From Cellulomonas flavigena DSM 20109 (GTDB lineage: Bacteria > Actinomycetota > Actinomycetes > Actinomycetales > Cellulomonadaceae): a stretch of DNA of 64,000 nucleotides. Positions 9,174 to 17,143 of the stretch are shown here, piece after piece. The stretch lies in assembly GCF_000092865.1 (NCBI RefSeq), contig NC_014151.1:434001-498000 (forward strand). Reading direction: 5' to 3'. How positions within the stretch are numbered: position 1 is the stretch's first letter; every line of letters begins with the position of its first letter. Made by a program: the position numbers and the translations under genes. The notes under the pieces are model-generated. The model was not told the origin of the DNA. It did no database searches and saw only the letters and a program-made list of their open reading frames with translations.

Positions 9174-9932
9174 ATGGACAACCTCTGGGTCACCTCGGGC
9201 GACGACCTCGTGACGTGGGTCGCGGACCTGACGGCGGTGCGGGACGACGCGCCGGCCCTGCTCGGATGGCTCCGCACGATCCTGGCGGCAGGTGAGCGCG
9301 AGGCCGTCTACGAGGTGCTCGAGGCGCCGCTCGCGGGCTTCCGGGTCGAACGCGACGGCCCCTTCGCCGAGCATCTCGGGCGCCGGTTCGACCGCGACGG
9401 CGTCGTCGACCTCGGCCACTTCGCCACGTCAGGCACGCGTGTCGTCGACGGGCGCCGGCTCCGGGTGACCGCGACGCTCGCCTACGTCGAGGGCGGCGTC
9501 GTCGTCGACCGACCTGTCGAGAACCTCGGCGCGCTGCTGCGGCGACTGCACCCGACTCTCCTCGACGAGGGGGCAGGCCACATGGTCGACTGCCCGCCGA
9601 TCGACGTGCGCGGGACCGAGGTGGACGTCCGCGGCACCGGCGGACGGTCCCGACGTCGCACGGAGGTGCGCTTCGCGCTGCGCAGCGATCTCTGGTACCC
9701 GTACGTCGTCGGGCTCCTCGCACCGACGTCCGACGCCGAGCGGCGGCACGACAACCGCCCGCTCGCTCTGCGGCACACGCCCCGGCTCAACGCGTTCCTC
9801 GGGGCCGCGCGCAGCGCCACCCTCGCGCTCGGAGGGCGGTGGGAGCTGGAGGAGCAGGCTCGTCTTGCGTTCCCCGGGGCCGTCACCGAGCACGGCATCG
9901 ACCTGGACGGAGATCCGCCGGCTCTCCTCTGA
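9174..9932 (+). CDS. hypothetical protein, candidate partner or immunity of the preceding large protein
   Basis: This soluble protein of 252 residues begins 15 bp after the stop of the 1139-residue protein on the same strand and is certainly co-transcribed. It is acidic, without signal peptide or membrane helix. It contains LWVTSGDDLVTWVADL at the N-terminus and a beta-rich middle (VRGTEVDVRGTGGRSRRRTEVRFALRS split over several strands). I do not recognise a family. Its position directly after a putative effector is typical of an immunity or chaperone gene; that role is inference from position only. Confidence 0.6.
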   Translation: MDNLWVTSGDDLVTWVADLTAVRDDAPALLGWLRTILAAGEREAVYEVLEAPLAGFRVERDGPFAEHLGRRFDRDGVVDLGHFATSGTRVVDGRRLRVTATLAYVEGGVVVDRPVENLGALLRRLHPTLLDEGAGHMVDCPPIDVRGTEVDVRGTGGRSRRRTEVRFALRSDLWYPYVVGLLAPTSDAERRHDNRPLALRHTPRLNAFLGAARSATLALGGRWELEEQARLAFPGAVTEHGIDLDGDPPALL

Positions 9933-10088
9933 CGGTCGACGCCGGCGACCGGCAGGTCGGCGTGGAGACGTCCCGTCGTGCTCGACGTCGATCGCGACGG
10001 GCAGGAGGTCGCGGGAGTGTGGTGAACGTTCCACGTGGTGTCCGTGCGCTGCGGGTGGCTGCGGTGCGCACCGTGGGAGCGTGCGGGC

Positions 10089-11096
10089 ATGGACGGAGCC
10101 AAGCCCCTCGCCCTCGGTGTCGCGGCGCTCGTCGCCGTCGTCGGTCTGCTCGTCGCGTCGCAGGGCGAGGCCGGCTCGTCGGGGGCGTCTGCGTCGTCCG
10201 ACGTGCGCCTCGCGGGTCCCGGGCCGGCGCTGCCGGCGCCGCCGGTCTCGGAGGGCACCGCGCCGCCGTGCGGAGCGGCGGACCTCGACGTCGCTGTCGA
10301 GGCCGTGGAACGCGCCATGGGCGACGGCCTGGCGCGCGTGCGTGCGGTGAACCGCACCGCCCGGGCCTGCACGCTCGCGGGCACGCCGCCGCTGACCCTC
10401 GACCAGGACGGCCCGCTCACCCTCGTCCTCGAGCACCCGTCGGACCTGCCGCCCACGGGCGACGCGCCGGCTGAGGTGCGCCTCGAGCCGCGCGCGTCGG
10501 CGGTGGCGCAGCTCGCCTGGCCCGGCCACGGGGCCGCCGCGGACCCCACGACCCCGCAGACCCTCGGCGTCGGCGTGGCGGACGGTTCCGTGGTCACCGC
10601 CCTGCCCGGACCGCCGGGGCTCGAGGCGCCGTTCGACGTGGTCGACGGTGCAGCCATGACCGTCGGGCCGTGGCAGCCGGTCGGGTACGGCCCGTCCCAC
10701 ACGGACGAGCCGGCCCTGGAGCCGGGCACCTGGGACGCCTGCCCGGCCGAGGACCTCGTCGCGACCGTGGACGGGCCGCACTCGTCCTCGGGGAGCGGCG
10801 CACGCGACGAGGAGGCGCCCACCGGTCTGGTGTGGCTGACGCACATCGGCCTGCGGCCGTGCACCGTGCCGCACGCGTCCAGCCTCCAGCGCGAGAGCGA
10901 CGGCTTGGTGGCGGCGCGCCTCGACCACCTCGAGCCCGGGCAGGTCGCGGCCCTGCGACCCGGCGACGCGGTCGGTGCGCGACTGCCGTGGTCGGCCGTC
11001 GAGCCCGTGCTCGCCGCGCCCGCGCAGTGGTCGGTGCAGGTCGGTCGCACGGGTGAGGCAGTCCCGTTCGTCGTGGACGGCGGCCCTGCGGCATAG
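10089..11096 (+). CDS. exported/membrane-anchored DUF4232-type protein
   Basis: This 335-residue protein begins at the ATG at 10089. A single hydrophobic segment at about residues 7-24 serves as a signal peptide or anchor, followed by a Ser/Ala/Pro-rich linker. The extracellular part has the DUF4232-like pattern: an N-terminal CGAADL, then RVRAVNRTARACTLAGTPPL and later LEPRASAVAQLAW. A second similar block with a CxV/CTV pair follows from about residue 190, so the domain may be duplicated. DUF4232 proteins are common actinobacterial lipoproteins of unknown role. There is no lipobox Cys here. Confidence 0.65.
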   Translation: MDGAKPLALGVAALVAVVGLLVASQGEAGSSGASASSDVRLAGPGPALPAPPVSEGTAPPCGAADLDVAVEAVERAMGDGLARVRAVNRTARACTLAGTPPLTLDQDGPLTLVLEHPSDLPPTGDAPAEVRLEPRASAVAQLAWPGHGAAADPTTPQTLGVGVADGSVVTALPGPPGLEAPFDVVDGAAMTVGPWQPVGYGPSHTDEPALEPGTWDACPAEDLVATVDGPHSSSGSGARDEEAPTGLVWLTHIGLRPCTVPHASSLQRESDGLVAARLDHLEPGQVAALRPGDAVGARLPWSAVEPVLAAPAQWSVQVGRTGEAVPFVVDGGPAA

Positions 11097-11173
11097 GTAC
11101 GGGCGCGACGCTGCTCGGCGCCGGTCGCCCTGCACTTGTCCTCGGGTCCCGGGGTCGGCCGTGAACCCGAGGG

Positions 11174-12019
11174 TCAGCCCAGGACCGCGTCCGCCTCGAC
11201 CCCGACGAGGAGGCGGGGGTCGATCAGCGCGCTGACCTCGACCATCGAGGACGCAGGCCGGACGTCGGCGAAGAACTCCCCGTGCGCCCGACCGACCTCC
11301 TCCCAACGGCTGATGTCGGTCACGTACATGCGGGTGCGGACCACGTCGCCCAGGCCGGCTCCGACCTGCTCGAGGGCCGCCTCGATGCGTCGGACGGCTT
11401 CCCGCGTCTGCTCGGCGATGTCGTCACCACCTACGGGAGCGCCGTCCGGGCCGGCGGCCGTGGTTCCGGCCACGCTGACCCAGGCGCCGACCCGCAGTGC
11501 GTCGTCCGCGAGCGCGGGGTAGAGATCCGTCAGGTGCCGGCAGATGCGCGAGGCGTCCTGCCCGACGCTCGCGCCGGGCTCCAGGGCGACCCTCCCGACC
11601 TCGCGGCTCATGTGGGACACCGCCGCCTCGAGCTCCCGGCGCGTCCAGGGCGGGTCGACCTCACCGGGCCGCTCGTCCGGCGCCAGGCGCAGCTCTCGTC
11701 CGGCGTCGCGGCCCATCGACCTGTGGACCGCGATGCTCAGCTCGACGTCCACCGGTCGTCGGTCGTCGTCGTCCTCGGACGGCCGGATCACCCGTGCGTC
11801 AGGTGCAGGCGGTGTCGGGCGAGGTGGCGGCGGCGGAGGCGCCGGCGTCCGTGGGCGCCGGTTCGTACAGTCCTGCTGCCACCATGCCGCCGCCAGGGAG
11901 GCTGCGCCCGCCACGATGAGGGCGGTGCACCACCAGGGTGCTCCCCTCGTGACCGTGAGCCAGGCGCCGACGGTCAGCGCGGTCAGGAGCGCGGGTCGTC
12001 CGCGCCGGGGGCCGGGCAT
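11174..12019 (-). CDS. chimeric protein: membrane/proline-rich N-terminus fused to a RidA-type C-terminus
   Basis: This is a 281-residue reading frame. Residues 1-50 hold two hydrophobic helices, followed by a poly-Pro linker (TPAPPPPPPRPTPPAP) and a charged region of about 100 residues. From about residue 179 (LRVGAWVSVAGTTAAGPDG) to the end it matches the RidA/YjgF fold, including VVRTRMYVTDISRWEEVG and ARPASSMVEVSAL-type motifs. RidA proteins are stand-alone enzymes of about 130 residues that hydrolyse reactive enamines and imines; here the first 20-25 residues of the domain are missing. It may be an in-frame deletion fusion of two genes, with the junction near 11485-11500. Activity is uncertain. 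Confidence 0.65.
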   Translation of the reverse strand: MPGPRRGRPALLTALTVGAWLTVTRGAPWWCTALIVAGAASLAAAWWQQDCTNRRPRTPAPPPPPPRPTPPAPDARVIRPSEDDDDRRPVDVELSIAVHRSMGRDAGRELRLAPDERPGEVDPPWTRRELEAAVSHMSREVGRVALEPGASVGQDASRICRHLTDLYPALADDALRVGAWVSVAGTTAAGPDGAPVGGDDIAEQTREAVRRIEAALEQVGAGLGDVVRTRMYVTDISRWEEVGRAHGEFFADVRPASSMVEVSALIDPRLLVGVEADAVLG

Positions 12020-12217
12020 GGCGGCAACCTAGCGGTCGCGCGCCCGACGGCGCACCCGGCTCGTTGAACGTCCACCGGCGGAGCCATGTCCTCCTGCGCC
12101 GGTGGGGTGTCCGGTGATGTCCCAGTGCCACACCGGTTCGGCGCGTCGGCCCGGAAGTGGCGCAGCACGGGGTACGAGAGCCTGGCCCGAACGCAACGAG
12201 ACCGGCCGCGCCGGCGT

Positions 12218-12496
12218 TCAGTCGAGCGCCTCGTACTCCGCCGACGGTTCGACGAGATGTGGGTGCGAGATCCAGTACCTGTCGCCGTGGATGTCCCGCA
12301 TCGCCCAGTGCCATGCTTCGTCATGGAAGACGAGTCCTCGGTGAGGTGCCTCGACCGCCTCGAAGGGGTACCGGTGGGCGGCCGCGATCTCCGCCTGGAC
12401 CGCATCGAGATTCCCGTGACGCTGCCTCACCCACGCGTAGCGGCGCCGCTCGTCCTGCAGGTACCGGACGTACTCGTCCTCGGTCCAGTCCGCCAT
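12218..12496 (-). CDS. small hypothetical protein
   Basis: This acidic, aromatic-rich soluble protein of 92 residues starts MADWTEDEYVRYLQDERRRYAWV. It has many Tyr, Trp and His residues (GLVFHDEAWHWAMRDIHGDRYW). No known motif was recognised, but the composition is that of a real folded protein rather than a high-GC shadow frame. The genes on either side are on the plus strand or farther away, so it appears monocistronic. Confidence 0.55.
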   Translation of the reverse strand: MADWTEDEYVRYLQDERRRYAWVRQRHGNLDAVQAEIAAAHRYPFEAVEAPHRGLVFHDEAWHWAMRDIHGDRYWISHPHLVEPSAEYEALD

Positions 12497-12675
12497 GCCG
12501 GCAGCCTAGGACCCGGCTCCTGCCGACGACGGCGCCGACGATGGCGCTACCGCCACGACGGCCGACGTCGACGGCTGCGGGAGCGGTGTGTCATCCGATG
12601 GTGCAGGACCTCGGGTACGTCGGCCAGGACGGGGTGCCCCGCAGGGGACAGCCCTGCCCTGCTACGGTCCCGAGG

Positions 12676-13203
12676 ATGATCCTCTGGCTCAACGGGCCGT
12701 TCGGCGTGGGCAAGTCGACGTGTGCCCGCCTGCTGCTCCAGGGTGACTCGCAGGCCCGCCAGTACAACCCCGAACGACTCGGCTGGTTGATCCGACGCAC
12801 GGTGGGTCGTGTTCGTCCGGGCGACTTCCAGGACCGTCCGGTCTGGCGCAGAGGCGTGGTCCACGGTGCCCACCGAGCGGCCCGGCGGACGCCGACGCTC
12901 GTCGTCCCCATGACCCTGCTGCGCGCGGACTACGCGGACGAGATCCTGGGCGGTCTGCGCGCGGCGGGTCACGAGGTCGTCCACGTGACGCTGCACGCCT
13001 CGCACGAGGCTCTGGTCGACCGCATCGAGAACGACACGGACGACCCTGGGGCCCGGAGCTGGCGACTCGATCAGGCATCCCGCTACTTCGAGGTCGCCGA
13101 CCGCCTGGCAGCGCTCGGCCCGCAGGTCGACACCGAGGGCCGTGCGGCACACGAGGTGGCGGCCGCTGTCGTCACTGCCGCAGAGAGGACGAGGAGCGCA
13201 TGA
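12676..13203 (+). CDS. TmrB-like P-loop ATPase/kinase
   Basis: The 175-residue protein starts at ATG 12676 (MILWLNGPFGVGKST), placing the Walker A motif at residues 7-14. This start gives the usual length of the tunicamycin-resistance (TmrB)-like and AAA_33-type nucleotide-binding proteins. Longer upstream starts would add a low-complexity Arg/Pro stretch and were rejected. Other features include VVPMTLLRADYADEILGGL, VTLHASHEALVDRIE (an LR-type lid region) and a C-terminal VADRLAALGPQVDTEG. Its substrate is unknown. The stop overlaps the next start (ATGA at 13200), so translation is coupled to the flavin-binding protein. Confidence 0.75.
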   Translation: MILWLNGPFGVGKSTCARLLLQGDSQARQYNPERLGWLIRRTVGRVRPGDFQDRPVWRRGVVHGAHRAARRTPTLVVPMTLLRADYADEILGGLRAAGHEVVHVTLHASHEALVDRIENDTDDPGARSWRLDQASRYFEVADRLAALGPQVDTEGRAAHEVAAAVVTAAERTRSA

Positions 13204-13622
13204 GCGACACGCGATTGACCGACGCCGACGTCACGCTGCTGCGCCGGCCGCTGCACGGGTTCCTCACCGTCGCGGCGGGGCCCGTGCCGCCCCAGCCGCG
13301 GCCGGTGTGGTTCGAGCTCGCCGACGACGGCACCGTCCAGCTGTTCACCGAGGCCGGCGCCCTCAAGGTTCGCCGCCTGCGCAAGGACCCGCGCGCGTCG
13401 CTCGTCGTCGCTGCGCCGGTCGGGGAACGTGAGCACTGGGTGTCGGTCTCGGGGCACGTGACGATCGAGCCCGACGGTGCGCACGACCTCGCGAAGCGGC
13501 TCGCCGCCCGGTACTGGGACCTGGGCGACCCGGTCCGTGCGCAGGACCTCGCGGGGATCCTCGCGGACGAGCAGCTGCGGATCGTCCTGCACCCGGACGA
13601 CGTCCGCAGCTTCGCGTACTGA
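13200..13622 (+). CDS. pyridoxamine 5'-phosphate oxidase-family (PPOX) flavin/F420-binding protein
   Basis: This 140-residue protein has the split beta-barrel pattern of PPOX-family proteins: GFLTVAAG, PRPVWFELADDGTVQLFTE, then KVRRLRKDPRASLVVAAP and a C-terminal VLHPDDVRSF. The K-x-R-x-L-R-x-D-P-R motif is typical of actinobacterial F420- or FMN-dependent small oxidoreductases. It overlaps the preceding kinase-like gene by 4 bp, so the two are one operon. It is probably a cytoplasmic enzyme; the substrate is unknown. It ends about 50 bp before the first 100-bp repeat. Confidence 0.8.
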   Translation: MSDTRLTDADVTLLRRPLHGFLTVAAGPVPPQPRPVWFELADDGTVQLFTEAGALKVRRLRKDPRASLVVAAPVGEREHWVSVSGHVTIEPDGAHDLAKRLAARYWDLGDPVRAQDLAGILADEQLRIVLHPDDVRSFAY

Positions 13623-13669
13623 CCGACGGCGCCCGGGGCCGATCGACCCGTCATGCCGATGACCCTCGG

Positions 13670-13770
13670 TGTAGGAACTCGTCACAGTTGTCCGACGCTC
13701 GCCGGTCTGACCTGCTGTGGGACGAGTACGTCAGGCGGCGTGCGTCTCACGTGGTTGTCCGAATCCTCAG
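13670..13770 (+). repeat. 100-bp dispersed element, copy 1
   Basis: This copy starts TGTAGGAACTC and ends TGTCCGAATCCTCAG. It has the inner conserved blocks TGTCCGA, GACCTG and GTCTCAC. The second half-stem partner of GTCTCAC is degenerate here (gtcagg instead of gtgagac). It lies 48 bp after the PPOX gene and 152 bp before copy 2, with no gene between the two copies. Confidence 0.8.
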
Positions 13771-13922
13771 TCGGGCACCGCGGGATGCCCGAGTCTCGTC
13801 TCGCTGATCCGCCCCAGCCACCAGGTGCCACCAGGTTCCGCCAGTGGCGTCCCTGATAGTGGTGCAGCCGCGGGGCCGTGGTCGTCGTAGACGACGGCGT
13901 GGCCAGAAAGCACAAGGGGTGC

Positions 13923-14022
13923 TGTAGGAACTCACACAGCCTGTCCGGTGCTCGGCACCGTGACCTGCTTGGCGACACGAACGCGAGACAGCCGCGTTCT
14001 CACCTTCCTGTCCGAATCCTCG
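13923..14022 (+). repeat. 100-bp dispersed element, copy 2
   Basis: This copy has TGTAGGAACTC at the 5' end, TGTCCG, GACCTG and a weak inner stem (gcgagac/ttctcac), and it ends TGTCCGAATCCTC. It has the same orientation and length as the other copies. It ends about 70 bp before the converging rhodanese stop at 14094. The 152 bp between copies 1 and 2 contain no recognisable gene. Confidence 0.8.
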
Positions 14023-14093
14023 TGAACCTGACGGCGCACGGAGCCGGGCCAGGGATCGCAGGAAGGTCACGGGGTGCGTCCTGCGCGGGCCGC

Positions 14094-14432
14094 TCAGCTC
14101 GCGGCGGTGGACCGCTCGAGCGGTAGGCCGGCGGCGTACCAGTCGGCCTTGCCGCCGGTGTAGACCCGGACGTCGCTGTAGCCCAGGCGCTGGAGCGCGG
14201 CGGCGGTGACCTTCGAGCGCCCGCAGCCGGGCCCGGAGCAGTAGACGACGACGGTGCGTCGCGGGTCCGGTGCGATGCGCGATGCCTCGCCCGGCGTGAG
14301 TTCCCCGGGCACGTTGATCGCGCCGGGCAGGTGCTCGCGGGCGTAGTGAGCTGCGGGCAGCGCCTCGATGAGGACCGCGGCGTCGTCCTCGACGAGCTGG
14401 ACGAGCTCGTCGCGCGTGACGGTGCGCGTCAT
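14094..14432 (-). CDS. rhodanese-like sulfurtransferase
   Basis: This is a 112-residue single rhodanese domain. It has DAAVLIEALPAAHYAREHLPGAINVPG and the active-site loop VVVYCSGPGCGRSKVTA with the sulfur-accepting Cys, ending YTGGKADWYAAGLPLE. It overlaps the upstream membrane protein by 4 bp (start at 14432) and forms the last gene of the MerR-controlled minus-strand operon. Rhodaneses transfer sulfane sulfur and often accompany metalloid or mercury detoxification genes. The CxxxxC loop (Cys-Ser-Gly-Pro-Gly-Cys) gives a second thiol near the catalytic one. Confidence 0.88.
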   Translation of the reverse strand: MTRTVTRDELVQLVEDDAAVLIEALPAAHYAREHLPGAINVPGELTPGEASRIAPDPRRTVVVYCSGPGCGRSKVTAAALQRLGYSDVRVYTGGKADWYAAGLPLERSTAAS

Positions 14433-14734
14433 CCGCAACCACCACCGCAGCCGCAGCTGGTGCCGCAGGCGCTGGCGGCCGCGGCCCGCCGCCGACGCAG
14501 CCACAGGCCGACACCGATCACGGCGCCGACGAGGAGCGCGACCCCGAGCGCGACGGCTTCGCCGCCGGCGAGGAAGGCGCCGAGGCCCGCGACGAGCCCG
14601 CCGGCGGCGATCAGCGGCAGCGAGCAGGCGATGGCACAGGCCAGGACCACGCCGATCCCGGCCAGCGCGCCCTTCTTCTTCATCGCGCTCTTCGGGGTGG
14701 CGGTGTCGTGGTCGTGCAGGGTCGGGGCGTTCAT
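14429..14734 (-). CDS. small membrane protein with Cys-rich C-terminus, possible metal transporter
   Basis: This 101-residue protein has a short His/Lys-rich N-terminus and two to three hydrophobic helices, at about residues 24-44, 48-58 and 59-77. The first carries ACSLPL, like the Cys-Pro motif of MerT/MerF mercury transporters. The C-terminus has a Cys/Gly-rich tail (CGTSCGCGGGCG) after an Arg cluster, suited to binding thiophilic metals on the cytoplasmic side. It lies between the MerR-like regulator and the rhodanese and overlaps the latter. A role in metal uptake or hand-off to the rhodanese is inferred; no family is assigned with certainty. Confidence 0.65.
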   Translation of the reverse strand: MNAPTLHDHDTATPKSAMKKKGALAGIGVVLACAIACSLPLIAAGGLVAGLGAFLAGGEAVALGVALLVGAVIGVGLWLRRRRAAAASACGTSCGCGGGCG

Positions 14735-14815
14735 GACTCTCCTTCTCGGGTCCGGGCAGGGGGCATCGCGGCCAGAACCCAGGACGGGTGGCCGGTCGTG
14801 GTGGATCCAGTGCGG

Positions 14816-15583
14816 CTAGGGGGCGATGCCGAACATGGCGGCGACGACGTCTGCGGCGCCGGGGGGCGCCTGGACCTCGAGGCGGACCTGGCCGGTGGTC
14901 ATCTGGATGGTGAAGGTGAAGAACGTGCAGCAGTCCTGTTCCGCTGCGGCCAACCGGGCGACCTCCGCGGCGAGAGCCGGCGACGCCGAGAACGTCAGCG
15001 CGATGCCCCCGGCGACGTGCTCTCGCAACGTGGCCCGGGCGACGAGGGCTTGCCAGTCCGAGATCCGGTCGGGGACCGACCCGGCGTCCAACGAGCACGC
15101 GATCACCGGCTCATCCGACGCAGGAGCCGGCCCCCGCGTGAGCGGCACGAACGTGCGCCGGTCGGCCAGGGGCGCCGGTGCGGCGGTCGCGCACGGGCAT
15201 CCGTCGCCGCACGGGCCGGCCGCGGGAGCCTCGGCCAGGCGAGCAGCGACCGTCTGCAGCTGCGCGGCCAGCGCGACGAGCTCCCCGATCAGGGTCTGGG
15301 TCTCGGCGAGGCGCTGGGCGACCATCTCCACGACCTGGTGAGCGACCGTCGAGCAGTCCTCGACGTCGTAGGCCTTCACCAGCTCCGCGACGTCGGCCAG
15401 CGGGATGCCCAGGTTCTTCGTCGCGGTGATGAAGCGCAGTCGCGCCAGGTCGGCGTCGTCGTAGGTCCGGTACCCGTTCCCGCCGCGCGTCGGCGGCTCG
15501 ATGAGGCCGATGTCCTCGTAGTAGCGCAACGTCGTCGCCGGCACCCCGACCAGCTCGGCTGCTGCAGCGATGCGGTAGGTCAT
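14816..15583 (-). CDS. MerR-family metal-responsive regulator with fused Cys-containing C-terminal domain
   Basis: This 255-residue protein starts at ATG 15583 (MTYRIAAAAELVGVPATTLRYYEDIGLI), the standard start of a MerR winged-helix; an upstream ATG at 15640 lies beyond the operator. Residues 1-125 are a MerR DNA-binding and dimerisation domain. After it comes CGDGCPCATA near residue 145, then a second domain with ACSLDAG and AAEQDCCTFFTFTIQ, which provide candidate metal ligands. Proteins of this layout regulate mercury- or thiol-responsive operons in actinobacteria. It probably autoregulates through the 19-bp-spacer promoter at 15591-15621 and may also affect the divergent ACR3 gene. Confidence 0.82.
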   Translation of the reverse strand: MTYRIAAAAELVGVPATTLRYYEDIGLIEPPTRGGNGYRTYDDADLARLRFITATKNLGIPLADVAELVKAYDVEDCSTVAHQVVEMVAQRLAETQTLIGELVALAAQLQTVAARLAEAPAAGPCGDGCPCATAAPAPLADRRTFVPLTRGPAPASDEPVIACSLDAGSVPDRISDWQALVARATLREHVAGGIALTFSASPALAAEVARLAAAEQDCCTFFTFTIQMTTGQVRLEVQAPPGAADVVAAMFGIAP

Positions 15584-15590
15584 GCCGTGA

Positions 15591-15621
15591 CCGTAAACCT
15601 TCGACCCGGATCGAAGGTCAA
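15591..15621 (-). promoter_or_regulatory. MerR-type promoter/operator with 19-bp spacer
   Basis: Reading leftward, TTGACC (15616-15621) and TTACGG (15591-15596) are separated by 19 bp, the over-long spacer typical of MerR-activated promoters. The spacer holds the inverted repeat ACCTTCGA (15597-15604) / TCGAAGGT (15611-15618), a perfect 8-bp dyad with a 6-bp centre. It drives the regulator-membrane protein-rhodanese operon and lies in the gap before the divergent ACR3 gene. Confidence 0.78.
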
Positions 15622-15731
15622 GCGCCGCATCAGCCGCCATCCGCCAGCGCCGCGGCCCGACTCAGGCATGCTGTGAGCGCGCCCCGCTCTCGCGGGTGCA
15701 TGAACGCCTGGGACGTGGGAGGACGCTGGCC

Positions 15732-16727
15732 ATGGGCCGTGCCGTGCAGTGGTGGGACGAGAAGCAGATCCCGCTGTATGTGGCGGCGATCGCTGCCGGC
15801 GCCGTCCTCGGGCTGGCTGCCCCCGGCCTCGGGCCCGAGCTCGAGCACACGATCAACCCGGTCCTGGCGCTGCTGCTGTTCGCGACCTTCCTCGGCGTGC
15901 CGCTGATCGAGGTCGGACGCGCGTTCCGCGACGTCCGCTTCCTCGCCACCGTCCTCGTCGCGAACTTCGTGGTCGTCCCGGCGGTCGTCTACGGGCTGTC
16001 CCGGTTCGTCGCCGACGACCGCGGACTGCTGCTCGGCGTCCTGCTCGTGCTGCTCACCCCGTGCATCGACTACGTCATCGTGTTCACCGGACTGGCCGGC
16101 GGAGCGCGGGCCCGCCTGCTCGCAGCCGCACCGCTGCTCATGGTCGCCCAGATCCTGCTGCTGCCCGGCTACCTCTACCTGTTCGCCGGCGGTGACGTCC
16201 TGTCCGTGGTCGACGTCGGCCCGTTCGTCGAAGCGTTCCTCGTGCTCATCGTCCTGCCTCTGGCAGCAGCCGCCGCCGTCCAGGCGCTCGCTCGCCGGCA
16301 CCGGGCCGGGCAGGTGACCGAGTCCGTCACAGCCCAAGCGATGGTGCCGCTGATGATGGCCACCCTCGCCGTCGTGATCGGATCCCAGATCGCCGCCGTC
16401 GGCGACCAGGTCACCGAGCTCGTGCGCGTGGTGCCGCTCTACGTGGCGTTCGTCGTGCTGGCCGTCGCCGTCGGCCTGCTCGCCGGCCGGCTGACTCGGC
16501 TCGACGTCCCCGCCACCCGCGCGGTCATGTTCGCCACCGCGACCCGCAACTCCCTGGTCGTCCTCCCGCTCGCCCTGGCGCTGCCCGCCTCCCTCGCGAT
16601 CGCGCCACTCGCCGTCGTTACCCAGACCCTCGTCGAGCTCGTCGCGATGGTTGTCCTGGTTCGCCTCGTCCCGCGACTGACACCCACCAGTCACCCGACA
16701 CCGACGGTGCTGACCGGCACGCCCTGA
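15732..16727 (+). CDS. ACR3-family arsenite/metalloid efflux permease (bile acid:Na+ symporter superfamily)
   Basis: This 331-residue protein has about ten hydrophobic helices. The ATG at 15732 was chosen because GGGAGGA ends 8 nt upstream. The sequence around LLTPCIDYVIVF in the fourth helix carries the conserved Cys needed for arsenite transport in ACR3 proteins. ATRNSLVVLPLALALP near residue 275 matches the conserved late-helix motif. It probably exports As(III) or Sb(III) in exchange for protons. It is divergent from the MerR-like operon, which shares the short promoter region. No arsC or arsM lies beside it, although an ArsR-type regulator follows in the next module. Confidence 0.85.
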   Translation: MGRAVQWWDEKQIPLYVAAIAAGAVLGLAAPGLGPELEHTINPVLALLLFATFLGVPLIEVGRAFRDVRFLATVLVANFVVVPAVVYGLSRFVADDRGLLLGVLLVLLTPCIDYVIVFTGLAGGARARLLAAAPLLMVAQILLLPGYLYLFAGGDVLSVVDVGPFVEAFLVLIVLPLAAAAAVQALARRHRAGQVTESVTAQAMVPLMMATLAVVIGSQIAAVGDQVTELVRVVPLYVAFVVLAVAVGLLAGRLTRLDVPATRAVMFATATRNSLVVLPLALALPASLAIAPLAVVTQTLVELVAMVVLVRLVPRLTPTSHPTPTVLTGTP

Positions 16728-16822
16728 CTGCCCCGACGGGCACTCACGCCACACGACGCGAAGAACGCCACGCCTATGACAGGTCGGCGCGAAAGTGACA
16801 GCCCCGGTGCAAACCCACACCA

Positions 16823-16906
16823 TGCCGCGGGATCGGGGCGTCTTGCCGCGGGATCGGGGCGTCTTGCCGCGGGATCGGCGCGTCTTGCCGCGGGATCGGG
16901 ACCGGT
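16823..16906 (+). repeat. tandem 21-bp repeat array upstream of element copy 3
   Basis: Four successive units start at 16823, 16844, 16865 and 16886 (the last is partial). Each contains TGCCGCGGGATCGG and GCGTCT. The array ends 12-15 bp before the 100-bp element copy 3. A similar GCGTCTT-containing array precedes copy 5, and both are preceded by AACCCACACC. Confidence 0.85.
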
Positions 16907-16918
16907 CGACGAGGTCGT

Positions 16919-17018
16919 TGTAGGAACTCGTGCTTGTTGTCCGAGCAGTAAGCGCCGACCTGCGGATGGACAAGCGGGTGAGACCCGAGTCGTCTCATGT
17001 TCTTGTCCAGATCTTCTC
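16919..17018 (+). repeat. 100-bp dispersed element, copy 3
   Basis: This copy starts TGTAGGAACTCGTGC and has TTGTCCGA, GACCTG and the hairpin tgagac/gtctca. It ends TGTCCAGATCTTCTC, a diverged 3' terminus compared with the other copies. It lies between the ACR3 gene and the ArsR gene in the same orientation as all other copies. Confidence 0.8.
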
Positions 17019-17143
17019 TGCGCGGCGTGCCATGTCACCGCGCAGTCACGGCGCATCCCGGGGCGCCCGACACTCGCGAGGTTGCCACGGTTACACCGCT
17101 CGGCTATATCGTCGCGCTATGACGATGATAGAGACAGGGCGCG

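Noticed and set aside
16823..16906. CRISPR array
   Set aside because: The 21-bp units follow each other without spacers, there are only four, and no cas gene is present.
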